The position numbers and the translations under genes were made by a program. From Parabacteroides massiliensis (GTDB lineage Bacteria; Bacteroidota; Bacteroidia; Bacteroidales; Tannerellaceae), in the NCBI RefSeq assembly GCF_900155425.1, contig NZ_LT700191.1, forward strand, positions 1,015,198 through 1,079,197: 64,000 nt of DNA, written 5' to 3'. The notes below the pieces were generated by a model that was given only the letters and a program-made list of their open reading frames with translations, ran no database searches and had not been told where the DNA came from. The first letter of the stretch is position 1. Each line of letters opens with the position of its first letter. Below, piece by piece: positions 22,543 to 30,308 of this stretch.

Positions 22543-23049
22543 ATGAAATCCAAGAATATATTCCTAATTCTGTTTCTTTGTTGTACCAGTTTGTGCTTCG
22601 CCCAGGATAAACTGTTCGAAAAATATGCCGATATGGATAACGTGACATCTGTCTTCATCTCCAAGAAAATGTTCGACATGATCCCTAACGTAGAAAGCAA
22701 CGGCCTCAACCTGATAAACCTGAAAGGGAAAATAAACAACCTCCAAATCATCACTTCCAACAAGCAGGAGGTACGGGACCAGATGCAAAAAGAGTTCAGC
22801 AGCCTCATCGGCAAATCGCATGAAGAACTGATGCGGGTCAAGGACAACGATACACGCGCCTCTTTCTACATCGCCCAAAACAGTGACCTGATCAATGAAA
22901 TGATCATGCTGGCCGACACAGATTCGGACTATGTAGTCATCCGGATAACAGGCAAGTTCACATTAGAGGATATACAAGAAGTGGCAAAAAGTTTTTCCAA
23001 AAACGATAAAAAAGAAGTAACGATCATAAAACAGAAAAAGAATAGTTAG
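22543..23049 (+). CDS. DUF4252 secreted protein (paralogue)
   Basis: 168 residues from ATG 22543; an ATG at 22531 overlaps the previous gene and is less likely. Signal peptide to about residue 21 (ILFLCCTSLCFAQ). The mature part parallels the first DUF4252 protein: DKLFEKYADMDNVTSVFISK, RDQMQKEFSSLIG, NSDLINEMIMLADTDSDYVV and a lysine-rich tail. Both paralogues are in one operon with the sigma and anti-sigma-like genes and may be its output or sensors. Confidence 0.85.
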   Translation: MKSKNIFLILFLCCTSLCFAQDKLFEKYADMDNVTSVFISKKMFDMIPNVESNGLNLINLKGKINNLQIITSNKQEVRDQMQKEFSSLIGKSHEELMRVKDNDTRASFYIAQNSDLINEMIMLADTDSDYVVIRITGKFTLEDIQEVAKSFSKNDKKEVTIIKQKKNS

Positions 23050-23060
23050 CCCCAAAAGAT

Positions 23061-23198
23061 AATTATGCTTTTGTGAATACTATTGATAAGGATCTTCCTG
23101 AACGTACCTATCAGATAAAGCCGGAATATTTACTTTATCCGATACCTTACAACGAGTTGCAATTAAATGACCAGCTCAAACAAAATCCAGGTTATTAA
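23061..23198 (+). pseudogene. SusD C-terminal remnant
   Basis: This intergenic stretch translates in one open frame of 45 codons ending at TAA 23196-23198, with YLLYPIPYNELQLNDQ and a final KQNPGY. That is the conserved end of SusD/RagB lipoproteins (PIPxxELxxNxxLxQNPGY). Nothing of the upstream ~500 residues remains, so this is a relic of a lost SusC/SusD pair. A terminator follows directly, and an intact GH106-like gene comes next, suggesting the former PUL that this hydrolase belonged to. Confidence 0.8.
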
Positions 23199-23211
23199 TT
23201 TTCATATTAAC

Positions 23212-23246
23212 AAAAAGACCTCTATTTTTGTGGTAGAGGTCTTTTT
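23212..23246 (+). terminator. Terminator after the SusD remnant
   Basis: Perfect 13-bp inverted repeat AAAAAGACCTCTA / TAGAGGTCTTTTT with a 9-nt loop, ending in a T-run on the plus strand and an A-run at the other side, so it may act in both directions. The loop and left arm hold a TATTTTTG sequence (23223-23230) that could serve as -7 box of the next gene. Confidence 0.8.
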
Positions 23247-23258
23247 ACTATTAGTACC

Positions 23259-26200
23259 ATGAATACACGACACATTATCAGAAACTTTATGTATGCCGTT
23301 GTGGGAGGAATCTTGTCTTTCGGAACGGCCGGTTGCAGTGGCAACAATGTGGGAACAACAGACAGTTTTTCCACTCTGGAAGCCCAGTTTTCCGATCCTT
23401 CATCCGAATATCGTACAGCTCCTTTTATGGTTTGGAACGGAAAAGTTACAGAGGCTGAAATAGACCGCATGCTGAAAGAATTTAAAGAAGCAGGGTGCGG
23501 AGGAGCGTTTATCCATCCCCGTCCGGGCATGATCACGGAATATCTGTCGGACGAATGGTATTCACTCTACCATTATGCCGTCAATAAAGGGAAAGAAATG
23601 GGACTGGACATTTGGATCTACGATGAAAACTCCTATCCCAGCGGATTTGCCGGAGGACATGTTCCGGAAGAAATGCCCGAATCCTACAACCAGGGACAAG
23701 GACTTACCTTGACAAAGACAGACCTCTTGCCTGACAATACAGACGAATATTTCATCATCCTCAAAAAAGAAGGGGACAAATGGGCTGATATCACGAACGC
23801 CCTGAGCCAGCATAAAAAAGCAAAAGGAGAATATTATCTCTACAAAAAAACTTATTTAGGCAAATCGGATTGGTACGGTGGGTATTCATACGTCGACCTG
23901 CTCGTACCCGGTGTGACTGAAAAGTTCATCGACCTCACAATGGAAGGGTACGAAAAAACAATAAAGGACGAATTCGGCAAATCTGTTTTCGGTATCTTCA
24001 CAGATGAGCCCAACATCAGCAGTCCCGGAGGCTTACGCTGGACTCCCGACTTATTCGAAGTATTCAGGAAACAGTGGGGATATGACCTCAAACCGTTCCT
24101 TCCCCTCCTGAACGAAGAGACAGGCAACTGGAAACAGGTACGCCACAACTATATGGAAACCCTGTTGCAAATGTTCATCGACCGCTGGTCCAAACCTTGG
24201 CATAACTACTGCGAAACGAACAACCTGAAATGGACCGGACACTATTGGGAACACGGTTGGCCACAAATGAATGACGGACCGGACAATATGGCAATGTATG
24301 CCTGGCATCAGGTACCTGCTATCGACATGCTGTTCAATCAGTTCGACGAGACCAGTCCGCAAGCACAGTTTGGCAATATCCGTGCAGTAAAAGAATTGCG
24401 CAGCGCTGCCAACCAGACTGGAAGTTCCCGTACCCTCAGCGAAACTTATGGCGGTGGCGGTTGGGATGAAACATTCAAAGACTTCAAACGATTAGGTGAC
24501 TGGGAATATGTACTCGGTGTCAACTTCATGAACCAACATTTAGCTCACATGACACTGACGGGAGCACGCAAATACGACTATCCGCCGGTATTCACCTACC
24601 ATTCTCCCTGGTGGTCCGATTACCGCAAACTGAATGACTATTACGGACGCCTTTCATTTGTTATGAGCAAAGGCATCCAGAAAAACGATATTTTGGTTCT
24701 GGAACCCAACTCGACTTTATGGAGCTATTACTTCCATGCAGGAAGTTCTCCGAAACTCATGGAAATAGGAACCAATTTCCAAGCTTTTATAACAACTTTG
24801 GAAAAGAACCAGGTGGAATATGATCTCGGCTCCGAAAATATCATCAAAGACCTCGGAAAAGTAGAAAACGGGCGTTTCATCGTTGGCAATGCCTCCTACT
24901 CGACTGTCGTTCTACCTCCTATGATGGAGACTTTAAACAAGCCAACCTTCAACCTCTTGCGACAATTTGTAGAACAAGGCGGACAAATCATAACCTTTTC
25001 TGCTCCCACCCGGATAGACGGGGCTGTCAATGACGAACTGGCCGGACTGTTGGCCGGTGCAACCGTCACATCGCTCCCGAAACTGTCCAAAGATGTAATT
25101 GCCCGGTATTTTTCTTCCGACCACTTCAGGATCACTTTCAACGGGGGTAACCTGTATCACCACCGTCGCCGGTTTACAGACGGAGAGTTGGTTTTCCTCG
25201 TCAACTCTTCTATGGACGAAGTTGTGGACGGAACTCTTTCAATGCAAGGAAAAGCCATGCTGGAAATGGATGCCCTGAACGGGGAAATCTATACGTATCC
25301 GTCTTCAAAAGAAGGAGATATACTAAATACATCTTTCCGGATCGAACCAACAGGAAGCCTCTTACTTTACTGTTCTGACAAGAACCTGAAAAACTATCCC
25401 GAACGCCCCCAAAAAGTAGGGAGCAACCCGGTTACGGCAACAAGCCGGACCACCGTCAGCCGTTTACGTGACAATGCTCTGACAATTGACTTTTGCGACG
25501 TTACGGTTAAAGGTGAGACACATAAGAAACAACATTTCTCCCATGCTGCCGATATTGCCTTCAAAGCACACGGATTCACCAACGGTAATCCCTGGAACAC
25601 ATCCGTACAATACAAACGGAATATCCTCGACCGCGACAACTTTAAGGATGGCGGCTTCACGGCTTCCTATCATTTTACGGTAAACGACGCCTTCGACTAT
25701 TCCGGTATCAAACTGGTCTCCGAACGTCCTGAACTATTTACCGTAAAAATCAACGGAAATCTCATAAACGCTCTTCCAGATGAATGGTGGCTGGACCGTT
25801 CTTTCGGCGTTTATCCGATAGGCGGACAGGTGAAAAAAGGTAGCAATACGGTAGAACTTAGCATCAACCCGATGTGTATTTTTGCGGAGATAGAACCGAT
25901 CTACATCATCGGAAACTTCTCGGTCGTACCCGAACAAGAAGGATGGAGCATCGGTGCGCCACAAGAATCGTTCACGCTGGGTAGCTGGAAAGAACAAAAA
26001 CAACCGTTCTACTCATGGGATATGAGCTATAGCAAAGAATATATCCTCGATGACCTTACAGGCAGATATGCCGTCAAACTGAACAAATGGAACGGGACGG
26101 TCGCAGAAGTATATGTCAACGGGCAGAAAGCCGGTATGATTGCCTTCGATCCCTGGCAACTGGATGTAACGTCTTACCTGAAAGAGGGCAGCAACACGAT

Positions 26201-26372
26201 CGATGTACATGTGATCGGCAGCCTGAAGAACCTCTTAGGCCCACATTACCGGAATCCGGCTCCCGGCCTGGCCTCTCCCTGGCACTGGAAAAACGTAGAC
26301 AAACCGACCCCCGGAAAAGAATACCAAATGGTGGATTACGGGCTGATGGAAGACTTCGAATTAATTCATTAA
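23259..26372 (+). CDS. Large lipoprotein glycoside hydrolase (GH106-like) with C-terminal sugar-binding domain
   Basis: 1037 residues with a lipoprotein signal (GGILSFGTAGC, Cys26). Next come the family start PFMVWNGKVTEAEIDRMLKE, GCGGAFIHPRPGM, YLSDEWYSLYHYAVNKGKEM and IWIYDENSYPSGFAGG, a barrel-type catalytic core that includes FGIFTDEPN and SETYGGGGWDE. The C-terminal ~180 residues look like a GH2-type jelly roll (AEVYVNGQKAG, FDPWQLDVTSYLKEGSN). The nearest known family is GH106 alpha-L-rhamnosidase, but the motifs differ, so substrate is uncertain. A broken GH78 rhamnosidase fragment follows, which supports rhamnose-containing substrates. Confidence 0.75.
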   Translation: MNTRHIIRNFMYAVVGGILSFGTAGCSGNNVGTTDSFSTLEAQFSDPSSEYRTAPFMVWNGKVTEAEIDRMLKEFKEAGCGGAFIHPRPGMITEYLSDEWYSLYHYAVNKGKEMGLDIWIYDENSYPSGFAGGHVPEEMPESYNQGQGLTLTKTDLLPDNTDEYFIILKKEGDKWADITNALSQHKKAKGEYYLYKKTYLGKSDWYGGYSYVDLLVPGVTEKFIDLTMEGYEKTIKDEFGKSVFGIFTDEPNISSPGGLRWTPDLFEVFRKQWGYDLKPFLPLLNEETGNWKQVRHNYMETLLQMFIDRWSKPWHNYCETNNLKWTGHYWEHGWPQMNDGPDNMAMYAWHQVPAIDMLFNQFDETSPQAQFGNIRAVKELRSAANQTGSSRTLSETYGGGGWDETFKDFKRLGDWEYVLGVNFMNQHLAHMTLTGARKYDYPPVFTYHSPWWSDYRKLNDYYGRLSFVMSKGIQKNDILVLEPNSTLWSYYFHAGSSPKLMEIGTNFQAFITTLEKNQVEYDLGSENIIKDLGKVENGRFIVGNASYSTVVLPPMMETLNKPTFNLLRQFVEQGGQIITFSAPTRIDGAVNDELAGLLAGATVTSLPKLSKDVIARYFSSDHFRITFNGGNLYHHRRRFTDGELVFLVNSSMDEVVDGTLSMQGKAMLEMDALNGEIYTYPSSKEGDILNTSFRIEPTGSLLLYCSDKNLKNYPERPQKVGSNPVTATSRTTVSRLRDNALTIDFCDVTVKGETHKKQHFSHAADIAFKAHGFTNGNPWNTSVQYKRNILDRDNFKDGGFTASYHFTVNDAFDYSGIKLVSERPELFTVKINGNLINALPDEWWLDRSFGVYPIGGQVKKGSNTVELSINPMCIFAEIEPIYIIGNFSVVPEQEGWSIGAPQESFTLGSWKEQKQPFYSWDMSYSKEYILDDLTGRYAVKLNKWNGTVAEVYVNGQKAGMIAFDPWQLDVTSYLKEGSNTIDVHVIGSLKNLLGPHYRNPAPGLASPWHWKNVDKPTPGKEYQMVDYGLMEDFELIH

Positions 26373-26400
26373 ACATACACGAAAAAGGACGGCAGCATGA

Positions 26401-27261
26401 AAGCTACCTGAAATAACGGAAATAACCGGCCTTCATACTTGCAATTCGGCCGAAAATGCAGGAAGTTTCCATTGTTCCAAGCCATTATTCAACCAGACAT
26501 ATGAACTGATCGACTGGGCGATCCGTAGCAATATGGCAAGCGTGCTGACCGATTGCCCGCATCGTGAGAAGTTGGGTTGGCTGGAAGAAGCACATCTGAT
26601 GCAATACTCCGTACAATACCGCTACAACCTGGCACGCCTGTACGAAAAGACATTCAACGATATGCGCTCCACACAAGCAGCCAACGGCATGGTACCGACC
26701 ATAGCTCCCGAACTGGTCGAGTTCGAAGGAGGCTTCAAGGATACGCCGGAATGGGGAAGCACATTCGTTATCAGTCCTTGGTACATTTACCAATGGTATG
26801 GCGATATGCGCCCGATCGAAACCTATTATCCGGATATGCAACGCTACATCGACTACCTTTCCTCGAAAGCCGAAAACCATATCATTGCTTACGGCTTGGG
26901 AGACTGGTTCGACATCGGCCCGAAAAGTCCGGGAGAATCGCAGCTGACCTCCAATGGCGTAACGGCAACGGCTATCTACTATTACGACGTCACCCTGATG
27001 GAGAAAATGGCAAACCTTTTAGGGAAGCCGGACGATGCACGCAAGTACCAGGAACTGGCGGCTCAGATCAAACAAGCCTTCAACCGGACTTTTTGGAACC
27101 CGTCCACCCGTACCTACGACCGCAACAGCCAGGCGGTAAACGCCGTCGCACTCTACATGGGACTGACGACGTCAGAAAACAGGCAGCAAGTATTCGATAA
27201 CCTGATTGCCGATATCCGCGGACACAACAACGCCCTGACGGCAGGAATTGTAATTCTTTAA
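26401..27261 (+). pseudogene. Broken GH78 alpha-L-rhamnosidase (internal fragment)
   Basis: An open frame of 286 codons without a start of its own. It begins near the GLHTCNSAENAGSF region that precedes the catalytic barrel of GH78 enzymes, continues with the signature NMASVLTDCPHREKLGWLEE (which holds catalytic residues), and goes through the (alpha/alpha)6 barrel (FEGGFKDTPEWGSTFVISPW) up to GHNNALTAG. There the normal continuation is replaced by IVIL and a stop. About 400 N-terminal and 200 C-terminal residues are missing. The break at about 27250 is the left border of the AT-rich DUF4143 island. Confidence 0.85.
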
Positions 27262-27285
27262 TATGGTTGTTTTCTTTAATTATGC

Positions 27286-27320
27286 TTGCTCTATTTTAAT
27301 ACGGAATTAAAATGGAGCAA
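27286..27320. repeat. 15-bp inverted repeat at the left border of the DUF4143 island
   Basis: TTGCTCTATTTTAAT and ATTAAAATGGAGCAA form a hairpin with one G-T pair and a 5-nt loop, 25 bp after the stop of the broken GH78 fragment. No -35/-10-like box or gene overlaps. It may be a terminator or the remnant of an insertion border. Confidence 0.5.
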
Positions 27321-27488
27321 AGTATAATACAAATGGTTCTATAATAATTTGTTGAAGGTTTCTATCTTATTAGAAACAGAGAAGGTCAATTTCTTATCCT
27401 AATATTTGGTTAGTTGGCAGATATAATGCAATTTTGCAGAACAAAAATGCGTAAATACGCAATTATCTTATTATGAAATAGTGTTTAT

Positions 27489-28769
27489 ATGGAGATAAAT
27501 CGTGATATTCATCTTGGAAGGCTCATCAAGAGTAAACATAATGGTATGATTAAAGTTGTGACAGGCATACGAAGGTGTGGCAAGTCATATCTTCTAATGA
27601 ATCTTTTTAGGCAACACTTGCTCGACGAAGGTGTTCGTGAGGATCATATAGTAATGCTGGATCTTGAGAATCGTAGAAATAAGAAGTTAAGAGATCCAGA
27701 TGCTTTATTGTATTGGATTGATTCTCAGATTGTAGAATATAAGAATTCAGGAGATGTCCCCAAAGACGAATGGTATTATGTGATGTTGGATGAGGTTCAG
27801 TTGGTGCCGGAGTTTGAGGATGTTTTGAACTCATATCTAAGCATTAAAAATGTGGATGTGTATGTAACGGGAAGCAATTCAAAGTTTTTGTCTAAGGATG
27901 TGATTACTGAATTCCGTGGTCGAGGTCATGAAATACATGTGCCCCCTTTGTCAATGAGTGAGTTTGTCGGTGCTCATCCGGAATTAACTTTCGAGGAGGC
28001 TTTGGATCAGTATATGACATATGGTGGCTTGCCGGTGGTGTGTCTAGAATCAGATGTGAGAGAGAAGGAAGCATATTTGAAGGGGTTGTTTGAGAAGACG
28101 TACTTGACTGACATCCAAGAACGCTATCATATTAAGGGGAGTGAGATAATGGGTGAACTGATTGATGTAGTGGCCTCTGGAATAGGAGGACTTACAAACC
28201 CCACGAAGATTGAGAATACGTTCAAGACGGTTAAGGGTATAGGAGTCGGCAAGAACACCATCAAGCAGTATTTGGAGATGCTGGAGGAGTCGTTTCTTGT
28301 CAAGAAGGCGGTGCGTTATGATGTAAAAGGACGAAAGTATATTGATACGCCACAGAAATACTATTTTGTAGATTTGGGCCTCAGGAATACACGCATTGGT
28401 TTTCGTCAGGTGGAAAAGACACATCTGATGGAAAATTTGGTGTATAATGAACTTTGTCTCCGCGGATATGCTGTAGATGTGGGAGTTGTTACGCACAACA
28501 CTAAAGATGCTGAAGGCCGTAGCCGTAGAGTGCAGTTGGAAGTGGACTTTGTGTGTAATCGTGGACCGGAGAGGATATATGTCCAGTCCGCCTATGCATT
28601 ACCAGACAAGGAAAAAGTAGAACAGGAACAGGCTTCGCTTTTGCATATCAAGGATGGATTCAGAAAAGTAATTATCGTAGCTGATAGATATTTGTCGGGA
28701 TACAATGAGGATGGTATTCGTATTCTTAGTCTGAAAAACTTTCTTATGGATGGAATGTCATTGGATTAA
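27489..28769 (+). CDS. DUF4143-type ATPase (AAA/archaeal ATPase fold)
   Basis: 426 residues. Walker A GIRRCGKSYLL (about 26-36), Walker B YYVMLDEVQLV (about 97-107), sensor VYVTGSNSKFL, then the DUF4143 C-terminal half (KIENTFKTVKGIGVGKNTIK, YYFVDLGLRNTRIGF, and RVQLEVDFV with the nuclease-like core). These ATPases are often found beside toxin-antitoxin or mobile genes; the role is unknown. The gene is AT-rich compared with neighbours and lies between two broken genes, which suggests acquisition. Confidence 0.88.
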   Translation: MEINRDIHLGRLIKSKHNGMIKVVTGIRRCGKSYLLMNLFRQHLLDEGVREDHIVMLDLENRRNKKLRDPDALLYWIDSQIVEYKNSGDVPKDEWYYVMLDEVQLVPEFEDVLNSYLSIKNVDVYVTGSNSKFLSKDVITEFRGRGHEIHVPPLSMSEFVGAHPELTFEEALDQYMTYGGLPVVCLESDVREKEAYLKGLFEKTYLTDIQERYHIKGSEIMGELIDVVASGIGGLTNPTKIENTFKTVKGIGVGKNTIKQYLEMLEESFLVKKAVRYDVKGRKYIDTPQKYYFVDLGLRNTRIGFRQVEKTHLMENLVYNELCLRGYAVDVGVVTHNTKDAEGRSRRVQLEVDFVCNRGPERIYVQSAYALPDKEKVEQEQASLLHIKDGFRKVIIVADRYLSGYNEDGIRILSLKNFLMDGMSLD

Positions 28770-28795
28770 TCATTTGAATACAAAAACTAATTGTT

Positions 28796-29221
28796 ATGTT
28801 ATCCGTAAAATATATACCTATGCAATATTATGATGCCATTATCATCCGTTTTACTGGTGAGGATGGCGGTGATAAAAAGTCACGAACAATTTGCTATACC
28901 GACAAACTTAAGAAGGAACTTGAGACCTTATTCGGCATGGGGGAATCCATAGATTTGTGGGTAATAACTCATGTTGACGATGACCATATAGGAGGTCTTT
29001 ATAATTTAATCAACGACACCAAATTCTTTGAAGCTCATCATGAACGAATAAATGAAGTCTGGATGAACTATGGTGGTAAAGGAGATTATGAAGTACAGCG
29101 AGCAGGAACAATAGGCTATCATGGCGGAAAAGAATTACGCGACTTACTAAAGGAAAAACATATAAGCGTTAAGCATGATATACTGATAACCGTTTTCCTA
29201 CATAAACGGATCCGGACATAG
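28796..29221 (+). pseudogene. Truncated metallo-beta-lactamase-fold gene (5' part)
   Basis: 141 codons starting MLSVKYIPMQYYDAIIIRFT and reaching the metal motif LWVITHVDDDHIGGLYN (HVDDDH in place of the usual HxHxDH). After GKELRDLLKEKHISV the frame runs into LITVFLHKRIRT and a stop; the second half of the fold with the remaining metal ligands is missing. DNA after about 29180 belongs to the opposite-strand fragment, so the gene was cut there. Probably inactive; it lies just downstream of the DUF4143 gene and shares its base composition. Confidence 0.75.
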
Positions 29222-29572
29222 AAGCTCCACCTGCTGTTTTAATCGTCGCATAGCTGGTTCCATCCCTTCCGGTTTTAAAAGTGGCACTCGCTCCGGACGT
29301 ACTTACTAAATCCATCGGATAACCGCTCCAAGTAAACATCCCGAAAGGGAAAGGAGATGCTGTAAAGATCACGTTTGTACTATTATTTACAAAACTACTT
29401 CCGGAAGTTACAGAAACTTTCTGTAAATAATTATTGGAATAAATATGTTGGCCAATGCGGGCTACAGAGGCTTGGGAAAAGTAAGGAGGACTCTTTTTAG
29501 TACCTTGGACATAATGGAAGCTGTAGGAGAATCCTTATTTTGGCAATCGCCATGTACACCAAATGTTTTCAT
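29169..29572 (-). pseudogene. Frameshifted fragment of an exported or surface protein, unidentified
   Basis: A plausible start ATG at 29570-29572 begins MKTFGVHGDCQNK, 12 nt after the upstream lipoprotein stop. About 10-15 codons on, the frame shifts (near 29535) to one that starts FSYSFHYVQGTKKSP and continues with Ser/Thr-rich strands (VSVTSGSSFVNNSTN, GMFTWSGYPMDLVS) to the stop at 29169. Its end overlaps the cut metallo-beta-lactamase gene, so a recombination border lies at about 29180. I do not recognise the family. Confidence 0.5.
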
Positions 29573-29584
29573 GATGTTTAAATT

Positions 29585-30040
29585 TTAATCGATTAGTACA
29601 TTCTTTTTTATCTGTATATTCTTAAGAATAAGGGGTACTCCCATATAGTCCAAACTACTATTGTCTCTTGCTTCACCGGAAAAAATAACTTTTGTTCCCT
29701 CCAATAAACTATTTCTATCAATATTAATAGGAAGATAAGATCCCCCTCTTTTTCCCTTGGGAGGATTGGTTATTTCAATTTCAATGGCCTCATACCATCC
29801 GTCGTCTACATTTGTTTTGACAATCACTCCTTCCTGATTCTTATAAGTTTCCCAATGAACCCACGGATCTTTCAAATATTGATTCCACTCGTCATTCCAT
29901 TCCGACAGTTTAAACGTTTCATACCCGTCAAAAGTTTCAAAATCTTCATTTGAGTCACACCCTCCGGCAAAAAACATAGACACTAACAACAGCAACGGCC
30001 ACAGCCATCGCCTCATTCTTCTTTTCTTTTGTACATTCAT
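29585..30040 (-). CDS. Lipoprotein of unknown function
   Basis: 151 residues with a strongly basic start (MNVQKKRRMRRW), hydrophobic core and lipobox FFAGGC (Cys28), followed by acidic DSNEDFETFDGYETF. The mature part is beta-rich with SEWNDEWNQYLKDPWVHWE and GTKVIFSGEARDNSSLDYMG. Surface or outer-membrane lipoprotein; family unknown. It opens a small leftward unit with the broken fragment behind it, from a promoter at about 30209. Confidence 0.7.
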   Translation of the reverse strand: MNVQKKRRMRRWLWPLLLLVSMFFAGGCDSNEDFETFDGYETFKLSEWNDEWNQYLKDPWVHWETYKNQEGVIVKTNVDDGWYEAIEIEITNPPKGKRGGSYLPINIDRNSLLEGTKVIFSGEARDNSSLDYMGVPLILKNIQIKKNVLID

Positions 30041-30208
30041 ACCCTCTGATTTGTTTTAAAAGTTAACATCCTAAAACTAATACATTCTTTTGATAAGAGG
30101 ACGAACCCAGGTTAACACAAGGTTCGTTGGCACTATAGCAAACATTCCTGGCAGGCGGCAGTCACTCCTTTCTTTAAACCTGCGTTTTTGATTTATTACT
30201 AATTGCAA

Positions 30209-30216
30209 CAAATATA
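30209..30216 (-). promoter_or_regulatory. -7 element of the lipoprotein unit 29585-30040
   Basis: TATATTTG on the minus strand, with TTG 22 nt upstream (30239-30241). The ~160-nt leader contains an ACGAACC / GGTTCGT hairpin (about 30100-30126). The 268 bp between this gene and mutS holds no gene that I can see. Confidence 0.5.
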
Positions 30217-30308
30217 GGGATAATATTATTACAAAACGCAATATCACCCTTTAAAATAAAGGATACAATAGAATTGGGATGTTGCATCAGAGGGGAAAAA
30301 TGTATCGG

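Noticed and set aside
27607-27834. A leftward 75-codon frame in the DUF4143 gene
   Set aside because: Shadow of the ATPase coding sequence.
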